A stretch of DNA of 64,000 nucleotides, taken from the NCBI GenBank assembly GCA_965656185.1, contig CBFHJH010000001.1:1-64000 (forward strand), written 5' to 3'. Shown one piece after another: positions 43,695 to 52,238 of the stretch. The position numbers were made by a program, and so were the translations under genes. The notes beneath the pieces are model-generated. The model saw only the letters and a program-made list of their open reading frames with translations, was not told the origin of the DNA and searched no databases. Each line of letters starts with the position of its first letter. Positions within the stretch are counted from its first letter, which is position 1. Origin of the DNA: Croceimicrobium sp965656185. GTDB lineage: Bacteria > Bacteroidota > Bacteroidia > Flavobacteriales > Schleiferiaceae.

Positions 43695-44162
43695 CTAATT
43701 CTTTGATTCGGTATTTTGATCGGCGTCTTCATCGCTGCGAGTGCCGTATAAATAAAGGGAATGTGAGTTGATATTGATCCCAAAGATCTCGGCTACGGTA
43801 TCTTTAATTTGCTGAATGCGTGGATCGCAAAACTCGAGCACTTCACCGGTATCGGTTAAAATAATATGATCATGTTGCTTATTGTAGAAGGACTTCTCAT
43901 AATAAGCTTGGTTTTGCCCAAATTGATGCTTGCGAACCAATTTGGAGTCCAACAAGAGTTCGATGGTATTGTAAAGAGTGGCGCGGGATACGCGGTAATT
44001 CTTATTCTTCATGAGAATGTAGAGCGATTCGATGTCGAAGTGCTCGTCATTTTCATAGATTTCCTGAAGGATAGCGTAACGCTCGGGGGTTTTACGCTGT
44101 TTGTTATTTTCCAGGTAATCCGTAAATACCTTCTTTACAGTAGAAAACTCTTGTTCGTTCAT
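43695..44162 (-). CDS. Fur-family transcriptional regulator
   Basis: A 155-residue metal-responsive regulator starting at ATG 44162 (MNEQEFSTV). The longer start at 44204 would overlap relA/spoT by 17 bases and is less likely. The winged helix (RKTPERYAILQEIYE, VSRATLYNTIELLLDSKLV) and the dimerisation domain are present. Metal ligands His-Asp-His (KQHDHI) and Glu/Asp in LEFCDPRIQQI are visible. However, the usual first CxxC pair is replaced by ILTDTGEV, so the structural zinc site of classical Fur is absent. It may sense iron, manganese or peroxide; which one cannot be decided. Confidence 0.88.
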   Translation of the reverse strand: MNEQEFSTVKKVFTDYLENNKQRKTPERYAILQEIYENDEHFDIESLYILMKNKNYRVSRATLYNTIELLLDSKLVRKHQFGQNQAYYEKSFYNKQHDHIILTDTGEVLEFCDPRIQQIKDTVAEIFGININSHSLYLYGTRSDEDADQNTESKN

Positions 44163-44187
44163 ATCGAAAAACAAACGGCAAATGTAA

Positions 44188-46422
44188 TCAATCTCGCTCA
44201 GCAAATCGCCTTTCCACCGAGCTTACCCCGTCGATCTTACGCAATTGGTTAATAATTTTCTCTAAGTGCATTTTATCCTGTACTACCACGGTAATTAATC
44301 CTTCAAAAATACCGTCGTCCCCGGCAATGTTAATACTACGAATATTTACATTTAAGTCATTGGAAATGATTTGGGTAACCTCATTTACCAAGCCAACCGT
44401 ATCGATCCCACGAATCACTAAAACGGAGGAGAACTCGCGTTTTTTGTTACTGATCCATTTGGCTTTCAAAATACGACCAGCAAAGTGCGATTGTAGATAA
44501 ATACTATTAGGGCAGTTTTTGTGGTGTAACTTAATGCCTTCATTAGCGGTCACAAAACCAAATACATCGTCACCCGGAATAGGGTTGCAGCATTTGGCTG
44601 GTTTGTAATCAAGTTTTTGTTCATCGGCGCCAAATACCACAAATTGATCGGCCCCCTTAGATTTGATCGCTTCTTCTTTCTGCTTCGCTTTTTGGAGATC
44701 GTTTTTAGACCGACCGATAATACGATTGCGCAGATAGGAGTAAAAACCTTGGTTCTGATCGCGCATGAAGGTCTTTAACTGACTATTGTCGATGATCTTC
44801 ATGCCTACCTTATAGTAGAGCTCGGTGGAGTTTTTGGCCCGGAAGTACTTCACCATTTCTTGGATCAGATTCTTACTGGGCTTTACCTTAATGTACTTTA
44901 ACTTACGTTCGAGGATTTCCTTGCCGTCTTCGGCGATCTCTTTCCTTTCACTCTTTAAAGCCGATTTGATATTATTGCGCGCCTTAGAGCTAACTACGTA
45001 ATTGAGCCAATCTTCCTTAGGCTTTTGCTTCTGTGAGGTTATGATTTCAACCTGATCACCACTTTTAAGGCGGTAATTAAGCGGTACTAGTCGACCGTTC
45101 ACCTTGGCACCTAGGGTTTTGAGTCCAATGTCGGTGTGAATGCTGAAGCTAAAATCGAGCGGCGTGGAGCCGGAGGGCAAGATCTTAAGATCACCGCGTG
45201 GGGTAAATATGTAGATCTCATCGGCCATGAGATTCATTTTGAACTCATCTACAAAGTCTACCGCCGATCCTTCATTATTTTCTAAGACTTCACGGATTCG
45301 ATTGATCCAGTCGTCGAGTTTGCTTTGACCCGAGGCATCTTCTTTGTATTTCCAGTGTGCCGCATAGCCCCTTTCTGCTACCTCGTCCATCCGCCGAGAA
45401 CGAATTTGCACTTCTACCCAATGACCTTCTGGTCCCATCACGGTGGTGTGCAAGCTCTCGTAGCCATTGGCCTTCGGTGCGGAGATCCAATCGCGCAGCC
45501 TTTCGGTATTGGGTCTAAAGTGATCGGTTACGATCGAATAGGCTCGCCAACAGTCTGACTTTTCTTTTTCACGGGTCGACTCAATGATAATACGAATAGC
45601 AAATTTGTCGTACACTTCATCGAAGCCTACGCCTTGGCTAAGCATTTTCTTGCGAATGCTGTAAATACTTTTGGTACGCTCTTTAATCGTAAACTCAAAG
45701 CCTTCCGCCTTTAGGTATTTCCTTAGGAATTTGCTGAAATTGTTCAGGTACCGGTGCGCTTCAGACTGGCTGTTCTTAAGTCGCAGTACGATGTCTCGGT
45801 AAACCTCAGGCTCGGTATATTTCAAGCTGAGGTCTTCTAACTCGGTTTTAACATTAAAAAGGCCGATGCGATGGGCCAGGGGAGCGTAGAGGTAAAGAGT
45901 TTCCGAAGCAATTTTTAACTGCTTGTGCTGGGGCATGGCATCCATAGTTCGCATATTATGCAAACGATCCGCCAGCTTGATCAGGATTACTCGAATGTCA
46001 TCCGAAAGGGTAAGCAGCATCTTTCGGAAGTTTTCCGCTTGCAGCGAAATATCCATATCAAAAATACCGCTGATCTTAGTGAGACCATCGATGATCTTGG
46101 CAATGTTTTCATCGAATAATCGCTCTATGTCCTCCAGCGTATAATCGCTGTCTTCTACCACATCGTGAATAAGGGCACTGGCCACCGATTTAGGGCCTAA
46201 ACCAATTTCTTCCGATACGATGCGAGCTACTTCCAGAGGATGGAAAATGTAGGGTTCACCCGATTTGCGACGTACCTCCGCGTGGGCATCCTTGGCCAAT
46301 TTGAAAGCGCGTTTAATGAGGTCTTTGTCCTCATCATCCATCCGGTCTTTCATGCCTCTTAAAAGCTTGCGAAAGCGCGAAGCAATTTCCTTCTCTTCTT
46401 CTGCTAATTCAGTTTCTGTCAT
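44188..46422 (-). CDS. Bifunctional (p)ppGpp synthetase/hydrolase
   Basis: A 744-residue RelA/SpoT homologue controlling the stringent response in the cytoplasm. The N-terminal HD hydrolase domain is intact, with His86-Asp87 and Glu90-Asp91 in IHDVVEDSDY and the later LADRLHNMRTM. The synthetase domain has KANGYESLHTTV and VEVQIRS. Then come a TGS domain (about 385-445: IYIFTPRGDLKILPSGSTP), a Cys-containing zinc-finger-like region (CCNPIPGDDVFG, HHKNCPN) and a C-terminal ACT domain. The intact HD residues indicate a Rel/SpoT-type enzyme able both to make and to degrade the alarmone. Confidence 0.95.
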   Translation of the reverse strand: MTETELAEEEKEIASRFRKLLRGMKDRMDDEDKDLIKRAFKLAKDAHAEVRRKSGEPYIFHPLEVARIVSEEIGLGPKSVASALIHDVVEDSDYTLEDIERLFDENIAKIIDGLTKISGIFDMDISLQAENFRKMLLTLSDDIRVILIKLADRLHNMRTMDAMPQHKQLKIASETLYLYAPLAHRIGLFNVKTELEDLSLKYTEPEVYRDIVLRLKNSQSEAHRYLNNFSKFLRKYLKAEGFEFTIKERTKSIYSIRKKMLSQGVGFDEVYDKFAIRIIIESTREKEKSDCWRAYSIVTDHFRPNTERLRDWISAPKANGYESLHTTVMGPEGHWVEVQIRSRRMDEVAERGYAAHWKYKEDASGQSKLDDWINRIREVLENNEGSAVDFVDEFKMNLMADEIYIFTPRGDLKILPSGSTPLDFSFSIHTDIGLKTLGAKVNGRLVPLNYRLKSGDQVEIITSQKQKPKEDWLNYVVSSKARNNIKSALKSERKEIAEDGKEILERKLKYIKVKPSKNLIQEMVKYFRAKNSTELYYKVGMKIIDNSQLKTFMRDQNQGFYSYLRNRIIGRSKNDLQKAKQKEEAIKSKGADQFVVFGADEQKLDYKPAKCCNPIPGDDVFGFVTANEGIKLHHKNCPNSIYLQSHFAGRILKAKWISNKKREFSSVLVIRGIDTVGLVNEVTQIISNDLNVNIRSINIAGDDGIFEGLITVVVQDKMHLEKIINQLRKIDGVSSVERRFAERD

Positions 46423-46519
46423 CTGTTTTCCTGAAACATCTAAGTTAAAAATAAATGTTCGCTGTTGGACAGTAATTTGGAATTAAGGAATTGTCTGAAA
46501 ATGCAGATATTAGCGGCTT

Positions 46520-46774
46520 TTAGCCGATGTTCCGTTGATTGGAACTCCTAAATCTTTTCACATCTTGAGCGCGTTTGCCACGGTGTTTGGTGGAACGACC
46601 TTGTACCCTTTTGCGCCACATTTTAAAACTACTTTCTTTCATTTCGCGCCGCATGATCTTAATGACCTCTGCCTCGGCCACCCCAAATTGGGCTTCGATG
46701 GCATCAAAGGGAGTGCGATCCTCCCAAGCCATTTCAATAATGCGGTCAATTTCTCGGGGTTCTAAATTCTGCAT
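46520..46774 (-). CDS. TIGR03643-family small protein
   Basis: An 84-residue basic protein. Residues about 3-50 resemble a helix-turn-helix (REIDRIIEMAWEDRTPFDAIEAQFGVAEAEVIKIMRREM). They are followed by MWRKRVQGRSTKH and a strongly basic tail (KRAQDVKRFRSSNQRN). The pattern matches TIGR03643, a family without known function. The basic tail suggests nucleic-acid binding. It stands alone, with 97 bases to relA/spoT downstream of it. Confidence 0.85.
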   Translation of the reverse strand: MQNLEPREIDRIIEMAWEDRTPFDAIEAQFGVAEAEVIKIMRREMKESSFKMWRKRVQGRSTKHRGKRAQDVKRFRSSNQRNIG

Positions 46775-46824
46775 AATTTTAAAACCAATTGTAATTCCTA
46801 AAGTTTAGACAGACCTTTGCTTTT

Positions 46825-47223
46825 ATGTTAAAAGATCTAAACATTAAACCGGTCGAAGGCCTGAGTCTCGTTATTGCCAAGACTCCCGAAGAAACAGGTG
46901 AGCACACTTTTTACCTTTATCTCATCAATGAGAATGACTATGAACTAGAAAATGTGATGGTAATGACCGAGGCCTTTGAGCATGAAGATGGCTCGGGAAA
47001 AAGCACTTCTAAATTGCGCCATTTTTTCGACGCGGTCGCTCCGCAAGGGCAGCAGAAAATCGAAACGGTAGATCCTAGCGTCTTTGGATTTCACAATCGG
47101 GTTTGGGTTTCCTATTACAAAGATGGGGAGATGCGTGACCGCAAATTTTTATTTAAACCCTTTGTGGAGTTCGATTTGGAGCCCATTTCTAGCTTAGACC
47201 TAAAAGGGAGAATTGCAGAATAG
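46825..47223 (+). CDS. Conserved small cytoplasmic protein of unknown function
   Basis: A 132-residue acidic protein without signal peptide. It reads as an alternating-strand beta sandwich (HTFYLYLINENDYELENVMVMTEAFE, VWVSYYKDGEMRDRKFLF) with the conserved-looking LRHFFDAVAPQG in the middle. I have seen similar proteins in Bacteroidota genomes but cannot name a family. It lies just upstream of the histidine leader and shares no terminator with it. A CCTTTG-type -7-like box (46812-46819) is five bases from the ATG. Confidence 0.7.
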   Translation: MLKDLNIKPVEGLSLVIAKTPEETGEHTFYLYLINENDYELENVMVMTEAFEHEDGSGKSTSKLRHFFDAVAPQGQQKIETVDPSVFGFHNRVWVSYYKDGEMRDRKFLFKPFVEFDLEPISSLDLKGRIAE

Positions 47224-47233
47224 TGAAATATTT

Positions 47234-47266
47234 TTTGGTCAAATAAAATTTTAGGCCTTTACTTTG
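47234..47266 (+). promoter_or_regulatory. Promoter of the histidine operon
   Basis: TTTG at 47234-47237 and TTACTTTG at 47259-47266 are separated by 21 bases, the spacing expected for Bacteroidota -33 and -7 boxes. The -7 box departs from TAnnTTTG at one base. It ends five bases before the leader ATG. Confidence 0.5.
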
Positions 47267-47271
47267 CACTC

Positions 47272-47328
47272 ATGTTCACAGCAATAAACCATCATCATCA
47301 TTTTTCCACCGTCCACCATCACCGGTAG
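47272..47328 (+). CDS. hisL: Histidine operon leader peptide
   Basis: An 18-residue open frame, MFTAINHHHHFSTVHHHR, ending in TAG. Seven of 18 codons are His, in runs of four and three. It lies between the his promoter and a strong terminator ahead of hisG, which is the classical arrangement for attenuation by ribosome stalling when His-tRNA is uncharged. It is not related in sequence to the enterobacterial hisL but has the same logic. Too short for standard gene calling. Confidence 0.88.
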   Translation: MFTAINHHHHFSTVHHHR

Positions 47329-47358
47329 AGGAATGCTTTGATGTATCTAATATTCATG

Positions 47359-47389
47359 AAGCCCATCCAACCGGATGGGCTTTTTTTTT
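47359..47389 (+). terminator. Histidine operon attenuator terminator
   Basis: AAGCCCATCC, four-base loop, GGATGGGCTT and nine T in total: a perfect 10 bp stem. It starts 31 bases after the leader stop and ends 27 bases before hisG. Candidate competing pairings are CCGGT (47322-47326) with ACCGG (47370-47374), and TTGATG (47339-47344) with CATCCAA (47364-47370). Confidence 0.88.
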
Positions 47390-47415
47390 GCCCCTATCCT
47401 AATCCAATTTTGAAA

Positions 47416-48273
47416 ATGAAACCACTTACCATCGCCCTGCAAAAGGGTGGTCGCTTGAATGAAGAATCACTGAAACTGCTTAAGGGCTGCGGTATTCGAC
47501 TCAGCACCGGTAGCCGCAAATTGAAGAGTGAGGCCAAGAATTTCCCTTTAGAGGTACTCTTTTTACGCGATGACGATATTCCTCAATATGTGGAAGACGG
47601 TATTGCTGATGCGGGAATTCTCGGTTTGGATGTGATTCGTGAAACTGGAAAGCAGATCGATGAAAAACTAGCTTTAGGCTTTTCCACTTGTCGTTTGTCC
47701 ATTGCGCTTCCGCGCGATAGGAATTACCGCGGGCTAAGGTCTTTAGCCGACAAAACCATCGCTACTAGCTTCCCTAATTTGTTACGTAAGTACTTAGCTT
47801 CAAAAGGTGTTGAAGCTAAAATAGAATACATCAGTGGTAGTGTGGAGGTCGCTACTGGAATTGGTTTGGCTGATGCAATTTGTGATATCGTATCCAGTGG
47901 GAGTACCTTGGTAATGAATGGATTAAAGGAAGTGGAGACCATACTCGATTCGGAAGCAACATTGATCGCAAATTCCAATTTATCCGTTGGAAAGCAGGCC
48001 ACCCTGGCTCAATTGATCTTTCGCATAGAAGCGGTAATGCGTGCCAAAACCGGGAAGTACATCACCCTCAATGCACCCAATGAAGCCTTGACTCAAATTC
48101 GCTCGATCTTACCGGGATTAAAGAGCCCTACGGTGATCCCCCTCGCCGATGAAGGCTGGTCAGCCGTGCACACGGTGGTAGCCGAGAAGGATTTTTGGGA
48201 ACGCATCGATCGCCTTAAATCGGCTGGGGCGGAAGGAATACTAGTATTACCGATCGAAAAAACAATTCTATGA
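47416..48273 (+). CDS. hisG: ATP phosphoribosyltransferase, long form
   Basis: First enzyme of histidine synthesis: ATP plus PRPP to phosphoribosyl-ATP. ATG 47416 (MKPLTIALQKGGRLNEESL) gives 285 residues, the length of the long, His-feedback-regulated form with a C-terminal ACT-like domain (about 210-285). The upstream frame to 47338 runs through the attenuator and is rejected. The PRPP-binding loop resembles ICDIVSSGSTLVMNGL. The stop overlaps hisD by four bases. Confidence 0.97.
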   Translation: MKPLTIALQKGGRLNEESLKLLKGCGIRLSTGSRKLKSEAKNFPLEVLFLRDDDIPQYVEDGIADAGILGLDVIRETGKQIDEKLALGFSTCRLSIALPRDRNYRGLRSLADKTIATSFPNLLRKYLASKGVEAKIEYISGSVEVATGIGLADAICDIVSSGSTLVMNGLKEVETILDSEATLIANSNLSVGKQATLAQLIFRIEAVMRAKTGKYITLNAPNEALTQIRSILPGLKSPTVIPLADEGWSAVHTVVAEKDFWERIDRLKSAGAEGILVLPIEKTIL

Positions 48274-49553
48274 AACGACTGATCAACCCGAGTCCTCAGG
48301 AATACGCTGAGATTAGAAGTCAAAATGCTAAAACAGGGGAAGTCCTCCAAAGCGAGGTTAGCAAGATCATGGAGGCGGTAAGAGCTGAGGGCGACCAGGC
48401 TTTGGTCAACTACAATCGGCGCTTCGACAATTACGAAGGCAGTCTTCCTCTTACCGAGCGAGAGCTGAATGCAGCAGAGCGCAGTATCTCGCCAGCTCTG
48501 AAGGAGGCCATCGATCAAGCTTACGCCAATATTTATAAGTATCACGCCGCACAAGTTAGCGTACCTAAGAAGGTAACTACCTCACCCGGAGTAACTTGTT
48601 GGCGAGAGGCAAGGCCGATCGATGCCGTTGGTTTGTACATTCCTGGTGGGACGGCGCCTTTATTTTCCACCGTCCTTATGCTAGGAATTCCTTCCCAAAT
48701 TGCCGGAAATGAGCGTCGGGTTTTATGCAGTCCGCCCAACCGAGAAGGAAGGATCGACCCCGCAATCCTGTACGCAGCTCAGAAATGTGGTATCGAGGAG
48801 ATCTATAAAGTAGGTGGTGCTCAAGCCATTGCAGCTCTGACCTTTGGTACGGAACGCATCGCTAAGGTGGATAAGCTTTTTGGACCAGGTAATAGCTTTG
48901 TAACCGAGGCGAAGCGACAGGCTCTTGCCTACGGACTAGCCATCGATATGCCGGCAGGTCCCAGTGAAGTATTGCTCATTGCCGACGCTGAGGCCGACCC
49001 AGACTTTATAGCAGCCGACCTTTTGTCCCAAGCCGAACACGGTCCAGATAGTCAGGTGATTTTGATAGTGACCGATCAAAACTTACATAATGCGGTAGAT
49101 CAAGCTATAAAAGAGCAATTAGGTGGTCTAGATCGCTACGCTTTTGCATTATCGGCACTGCAGAATAGTTATTCCATTTATTTTCCTCGTCTCGAACAGG
49201 CCTTTGCTTGCAGTAATTTTTATGCACCAGAGCACCTGATCTTAAATTTTAAAAATGCGGAAGAATGGATCGCTAAAGTGCAAAATGCGGGTTCGGTTTT
49301 TATCGGGCCTTATGCCGCGGAAAGCATGGGCGATTACGCATCCGGAACCAATCACACTCTGCCCACGGCGGCCTTTGCCCGCAATTATTCGGGTGTGAGC
49401 CTAGAGAGCTTCCAAACCCAAATCAGCTTTCAAACTATTAGTGTGCAAGGCCTAAAAACTCTGGGTCCCACCGTGGAGCTTATGGCACGAACCGAAGGAT
49501 TGGAAGGTCATGCTAAATCGATAGAGATACGTTTAGAAAAACTGCAGAAATGA
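48270..49553 (+). CDS. hisD: Histidinol dehydrogenase
   Basis: Oxidises histidinol to histidine in two NAD-dependent steps using zinc. The 427 residues include the signatures VGLYIPGGTAPLFSTVLM, DMPAGPSEVLLIAD and the metal-site region HGPDSQ. The zinc ligands His and Asp are in DYASGTNHTLPT. The gene overlaps its neighbours by four bases on each side. Confidence 0.98.
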   Translation: MKRLINPSPQEYAEIRSQNAKTGEVLQSEVSKIMEAVRAEGDQALVNYNRRFDNYEGSLPLTERELNAAERSISPALKEAIDQAYANIYKYHAAQVSVPKKVTTSPGVTCWREARPIDAVGLYIPGGTAPLFSTVLMLGIPSQIAGNERRVLCSPPNREGRIDPAILYAAQKCGIEEIYKVGGAQAIAALTFGTERIAKVDKLFGPGNSFVTEAKRQALAYGLAIDMPAGPSEVLLIADAEADPDFIAADLLSQAEHGPDSQVILIVTDQNLHNAVDQAIKEQLGGLDRYAFALSALQNSYSIYFPRLEQAFACSNFYAPEHLILNFKNAEEWIAKVQNAGSVFIGPYAAESMGDYASGTNHTLPTAAFARNYSGVSLESFQTQISFQTISVQGLKTLGPTVELMARTEGLEGHAKSIEIRLEKLQK

Positions 49554-50581
49554 TGTTCGAGCTTAATAGAATAATTCGACCCAATGTAGCAAAGATGAAG
49601 GCATACAGTTCTGCGCGTTCTGAGAGTGATGGAAGCGGAGAGCTATTCCTAGATGCTAATGAAAGCCCTTTCGGAAATGGTATAAATCGTTACCCCGAGA
49701 GCGACCCTTGGCGCTTACGTAAGGCTTTAGCTAAAGAAAAGGGGCTAGATCCTGATCAAGTGCTACTTTGCAATGGCAGCGATGAAGCGATAGACTTACT
49801 TATGCGCGCCTTTGCCCGTCCTGGTCTCGATAGAGTGGCTAGTTTGGAGCCTTCTTATGGCATGTATCCCATTTTAGCGAAGCTCAATGATTTGGAATAT
49901 TTAGGTCTGCCTAGCTCCAATGAATTTGATCTACAAACAGCTCATGTAGAGCATTTTCTTAATACCACCAATTTACCTTTAATCTTCCTCTGTAGTCCTA
50001 ATAATCCAAATGGCGATTTGATCGATCGCGGTCAAGTAGAAAGTCTTTTGCAGCAGTTCACCGGCTTGGTGGTGGTTGATGAGGCTTATATTGACTTTTG
50101 CCCTGAGGCTAGCTTGATTACTGGGCTTTCGAAGTATCCAAATCTAGTTATTCTCCAGACTTTTAGTAAGGCGAGGGCGGCAGCGGGTATCCGACTAGGT
50201 ATGCTTTACGCCTCTCCAGAAATCGTTACGATTTTAAAGCGGATCAAGGCTCCCTACAATATTAGTAGACTCAATCAGGAGGCGGCTTTAAAGGTTTTAG
50301 ATGAAAGAAAATGGCCTGATCAAATAGCTCGCTTAAATGAATCACGTGAAGACCTAATTCAATTTTTAAAAGCATGGCCGCCGGTCGATAAAGTATATCC
50401 ATCAAAGGCCAACTTTATACTTTTTACCAGCCCACGGTCTGCGGAGATCTATTCCTACTTAAGATCAAGAGGCATCATTATTCGTGACCGTGGTAAGCAA
50501 GTTCAAAATGCCTTACGAATAAGCATTGGGAAAGAAGAAGAAATGGAACAATTAAAATCAGCCTTAAGGCAATTTGTATGA
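49550..50581 (+). CDS. hisC: Histidinol-phosphate aminotransferase
   Basis: PLP-dependent class I/II aminotransferase making histidinol phosphate. It is 343 residues from the ATG at 49550, or one fewer from 49553. The PLP Lys is in TFSKARAAAGIRLGM, with NPNGD and DEAYIDF also typical. Overlaps of four bases on both sides indicate coupling. Confidence 0.96.
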   Translation: MMFELNRIIRPNVAKMKAYSSARSESDGSGELFLDANESPFGNGINRYPESDPWRLRKALAKEKGLDPDQVLLCNGSDEAIDLLMRAFARPGLDRVASLEPSYGMYPILAKLNDLEYLGLPSSNEFDLQTAHVEHFLNTTNLPLIFLCSPNNPNGDLIDRGQVESLLQQFTGLVVVDEAYIDFCPEASLITGLSKYPNLVILQTFSKARAAAGIRLGMLYASPEIVTILKRIKAPYNISRLNQEAALKVLDERKWPDQIARLNESREDLIQFLKAWPPVDKVYPSKANFILFTSPRSAEIYSYLRSRGIIIRDRGKQVQNALRISIGKEEEMEQLKSALRQFV

Positions 50582-51663
50582 AGAAGATATTATTTATCGA
50601 TCGAGACGGCACCTTGATCGAGGAGCCCGCCGATTTTCAAATCGATCGTTTTGAAAAATTAAAGTTTTATCCCGGTGCTATTAGTGCTTTAGTCGAATTA
50701 GCGCGTGATAGTGAGTATGAACTAGTTATGGTCACCAATCAGGATGGCTTGGGTACTACTTCCTTTCCGGAGGAAGACTTTTGGCCTATTCAAAACTTCA
50801 TTATTGAAACCCTTAAAAATGAAGGTATTGTATTTAGGGAGATCTTGATTGACCCTAGTTTACCCGAGGAGAATTCGCCTAATCGTAAACCAGGTACGGG
50901 AATGCTAAAACATTATATCCAAGGCGATTTCGATCTTGCTAATAGTTATGTGATCGGCGATCGTTTAAGTGATGTAGAGCTAGCTGAAAATTTAGGCGCC
51001 AAGTCCATTTATTTAGGGCAGGAAGAGGTAGATGTAGCTCTAAAGAGCCGCGACTGGAAAACGATAAAGCGCTTTTTATTGCAGGGAGATCGTAGAGTGG
51101 AAATTGACCGCACTACCCAAGAAACAGCAATTAAGCTAAGCCTAAACCTCGATGGCAGTGGTCGTTCGCAAGTAGATACAGGCATTGCATTTTTTGATCA
51201 TATGCTAGACCAAATTGCTAAACACGGAAATATCGACTTAAGACTGAGCTGTAAAGGTGATCTAGAAGTAGATGAACACCATAGCATTGAAGATGTAGCC
51301 TTGGTCCTGGGGAAGGCATTTAGAGAAGCATTGGGTTCAAAGAAAGGCTTAAGACGCTATGCTTTCATTTTACCCATGGATGAGGCGCAAGCACAGCTCG
51401 CTCTGGATTTTGGCGGTCGCCCCTATTTGCGGTGGGAAGCTCAATTCAAGCGGGAGTACATAGGTAAAATGCCGAGCGATATGTTTCAGCATTTCTTTAA
51501 ATCATTCTGTGATACGGCCGCTTGTACCTTGCATATTAAGGCGGATGGCGACAATGAACACCATAAAATCGAATCGATTTTTAAAGGCTTTGCTAAAGTT
51601 TTAGCTGAAGCAAGTCGACGAGACCAAAGCGGGAATATACCATCTACAAAAGGAAGTTTATGA
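50578..51663 (+). CDS. hisB: Bifunctional histidinol-phosphatase/imidazoleglycerol-phosphate dehydratase
   Basis: A fused enzyme of 361 residues. The N-terminal HAD-type histidinol phosphatase (about 1-165) has the DxDGT motif FIDRDGTLI and VIGDRLSDVELA. The C-terminal dehydratase (about 172-361) has DEHHSIEDVALVLG and the second metal motif DNEHHKIESIFKGF. The phosphatase half lacks the Cys-rich zinc loop of E. coli HisB (ECDCRKP), here ENSPNRKPGTG, so it uses the zinc-less variant. Confidence 0.96.
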   Translation: MKKILFIDRDGTLIEEPADFQIDRFEKLKFYPGAISALVELARDSEYELVMVTNQDGLGTTSFPEEDFWPIQNFIIETLKNEGIVFREILIDPSLPEENSPNRKPGTGMLKHYIQGDFDLANSYVIGDRLSDVELAENLGAKSIYLGQEEVDVALKSRDWKTIKRFLLQGDRRVEIDRTTQETAIKLSLNLDGSGRSQVDTGIAFFDHMLDQIAKHGNIDLRLSCKGDLEVDEHHSIEDVALVLGKAFREALGSKKGLRRYAFILPMDEAQAQLALDFGGRPYLRWEAQFKREYIGKMPSDMFQHFFKSFCDTAACTLHIKADGDNEHHKIESIFKGFAKVLAEASRRDQSGNIPSTKGSL

Positions 51664-52238
51664 TAGGAGTGGTCGATTACAATGCAGGAAACACGCGTTC
51701 TTTGATGAATCGCTTGGATGCTTTGGGCATAAGGGCCGTGTTGAGTAGTGATCCTGATTTTTTAGCTAAGAGCTCGAAGCTCATTTTCCCCGGCGTGGGA
51801 GCTGCTAAAGCGGCAATGTATAGTTTAAAGCAAAGGGAATTGATCGAATGCCTGAGGTCCTACAGTCAGCCCTTTTTAGGCATTTGCCTTGGTATGCAAT
51901 TAATGGGGAAGTTCAGTGCGGAAGGAGAGCAAGAACTTTTGGGCTTAATGGACTTTAGGGTGGAAGCTATCCAAGCCATAACTAAGGTTCCTCATATGGG
52001 TTGGAACTCTTTGCAGAATTTGAAGGGGCCTTTATTTAAGGGGCTAAAGGAAAAGTCTGATGTTTATTTCGTGCACTCCTATTATGTGGAGCCTAAACCG
52101 TATACCGCCGCCACTTGCAGCTACGGGAAAGCCTTCAGCGCCGCCATCCAAAAAGATCATTTTTTCGGCTGCCAATTTCACCCAGAGAAAAGCGGTTCTA
52201 ATGGCAGTTTAATCTTAAAAAACTTCAATCGACTATGA
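51660..52238 (+). CDS. hisH: Imidazole glycerol phosphate synthase, glutaminase subunit
   Basis: The 192-residue class I amidotransferase that feeds ammonia to HisF. The nucleophile Cys is in FLGICLGMQLMG, and the His-Glu pair in CQFHPEKSG. The oxyanion region FPGVGA is normal. It overlaps neighbours by four bases on each side. It works as a heterodimer with HisF, encoded one gene further on. Confidence 0.97.
   Translation: MIGVVDYNAGNTRSLMNRLDALGIRAVLSSDPDFLAKSSKLIFPGVGAAKAAMYSLKQRELIECLRSYSQPFLGICLGMQLMGKFSAEGEQELLGLMDFRVEAIQAITKVPHMGWNSLQNLKGPLFKGLKEKSDVYFVHSYYVEPKPYTAATCSYGKAFSAAIQKDHFFGCQFHPEKSGSNGSLILKNFNRL

Noticed and set aside
44163..44204. Longer start for the Fur-family gene
   Set aside because: It would overlap the stop region of relA/spoT and adds residues not typical of the family.
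47338..47415. Upstream extension of hisG
   Set aside because: It runs through the attenuator terminator; the family-typical N-terminus begins at 47416.
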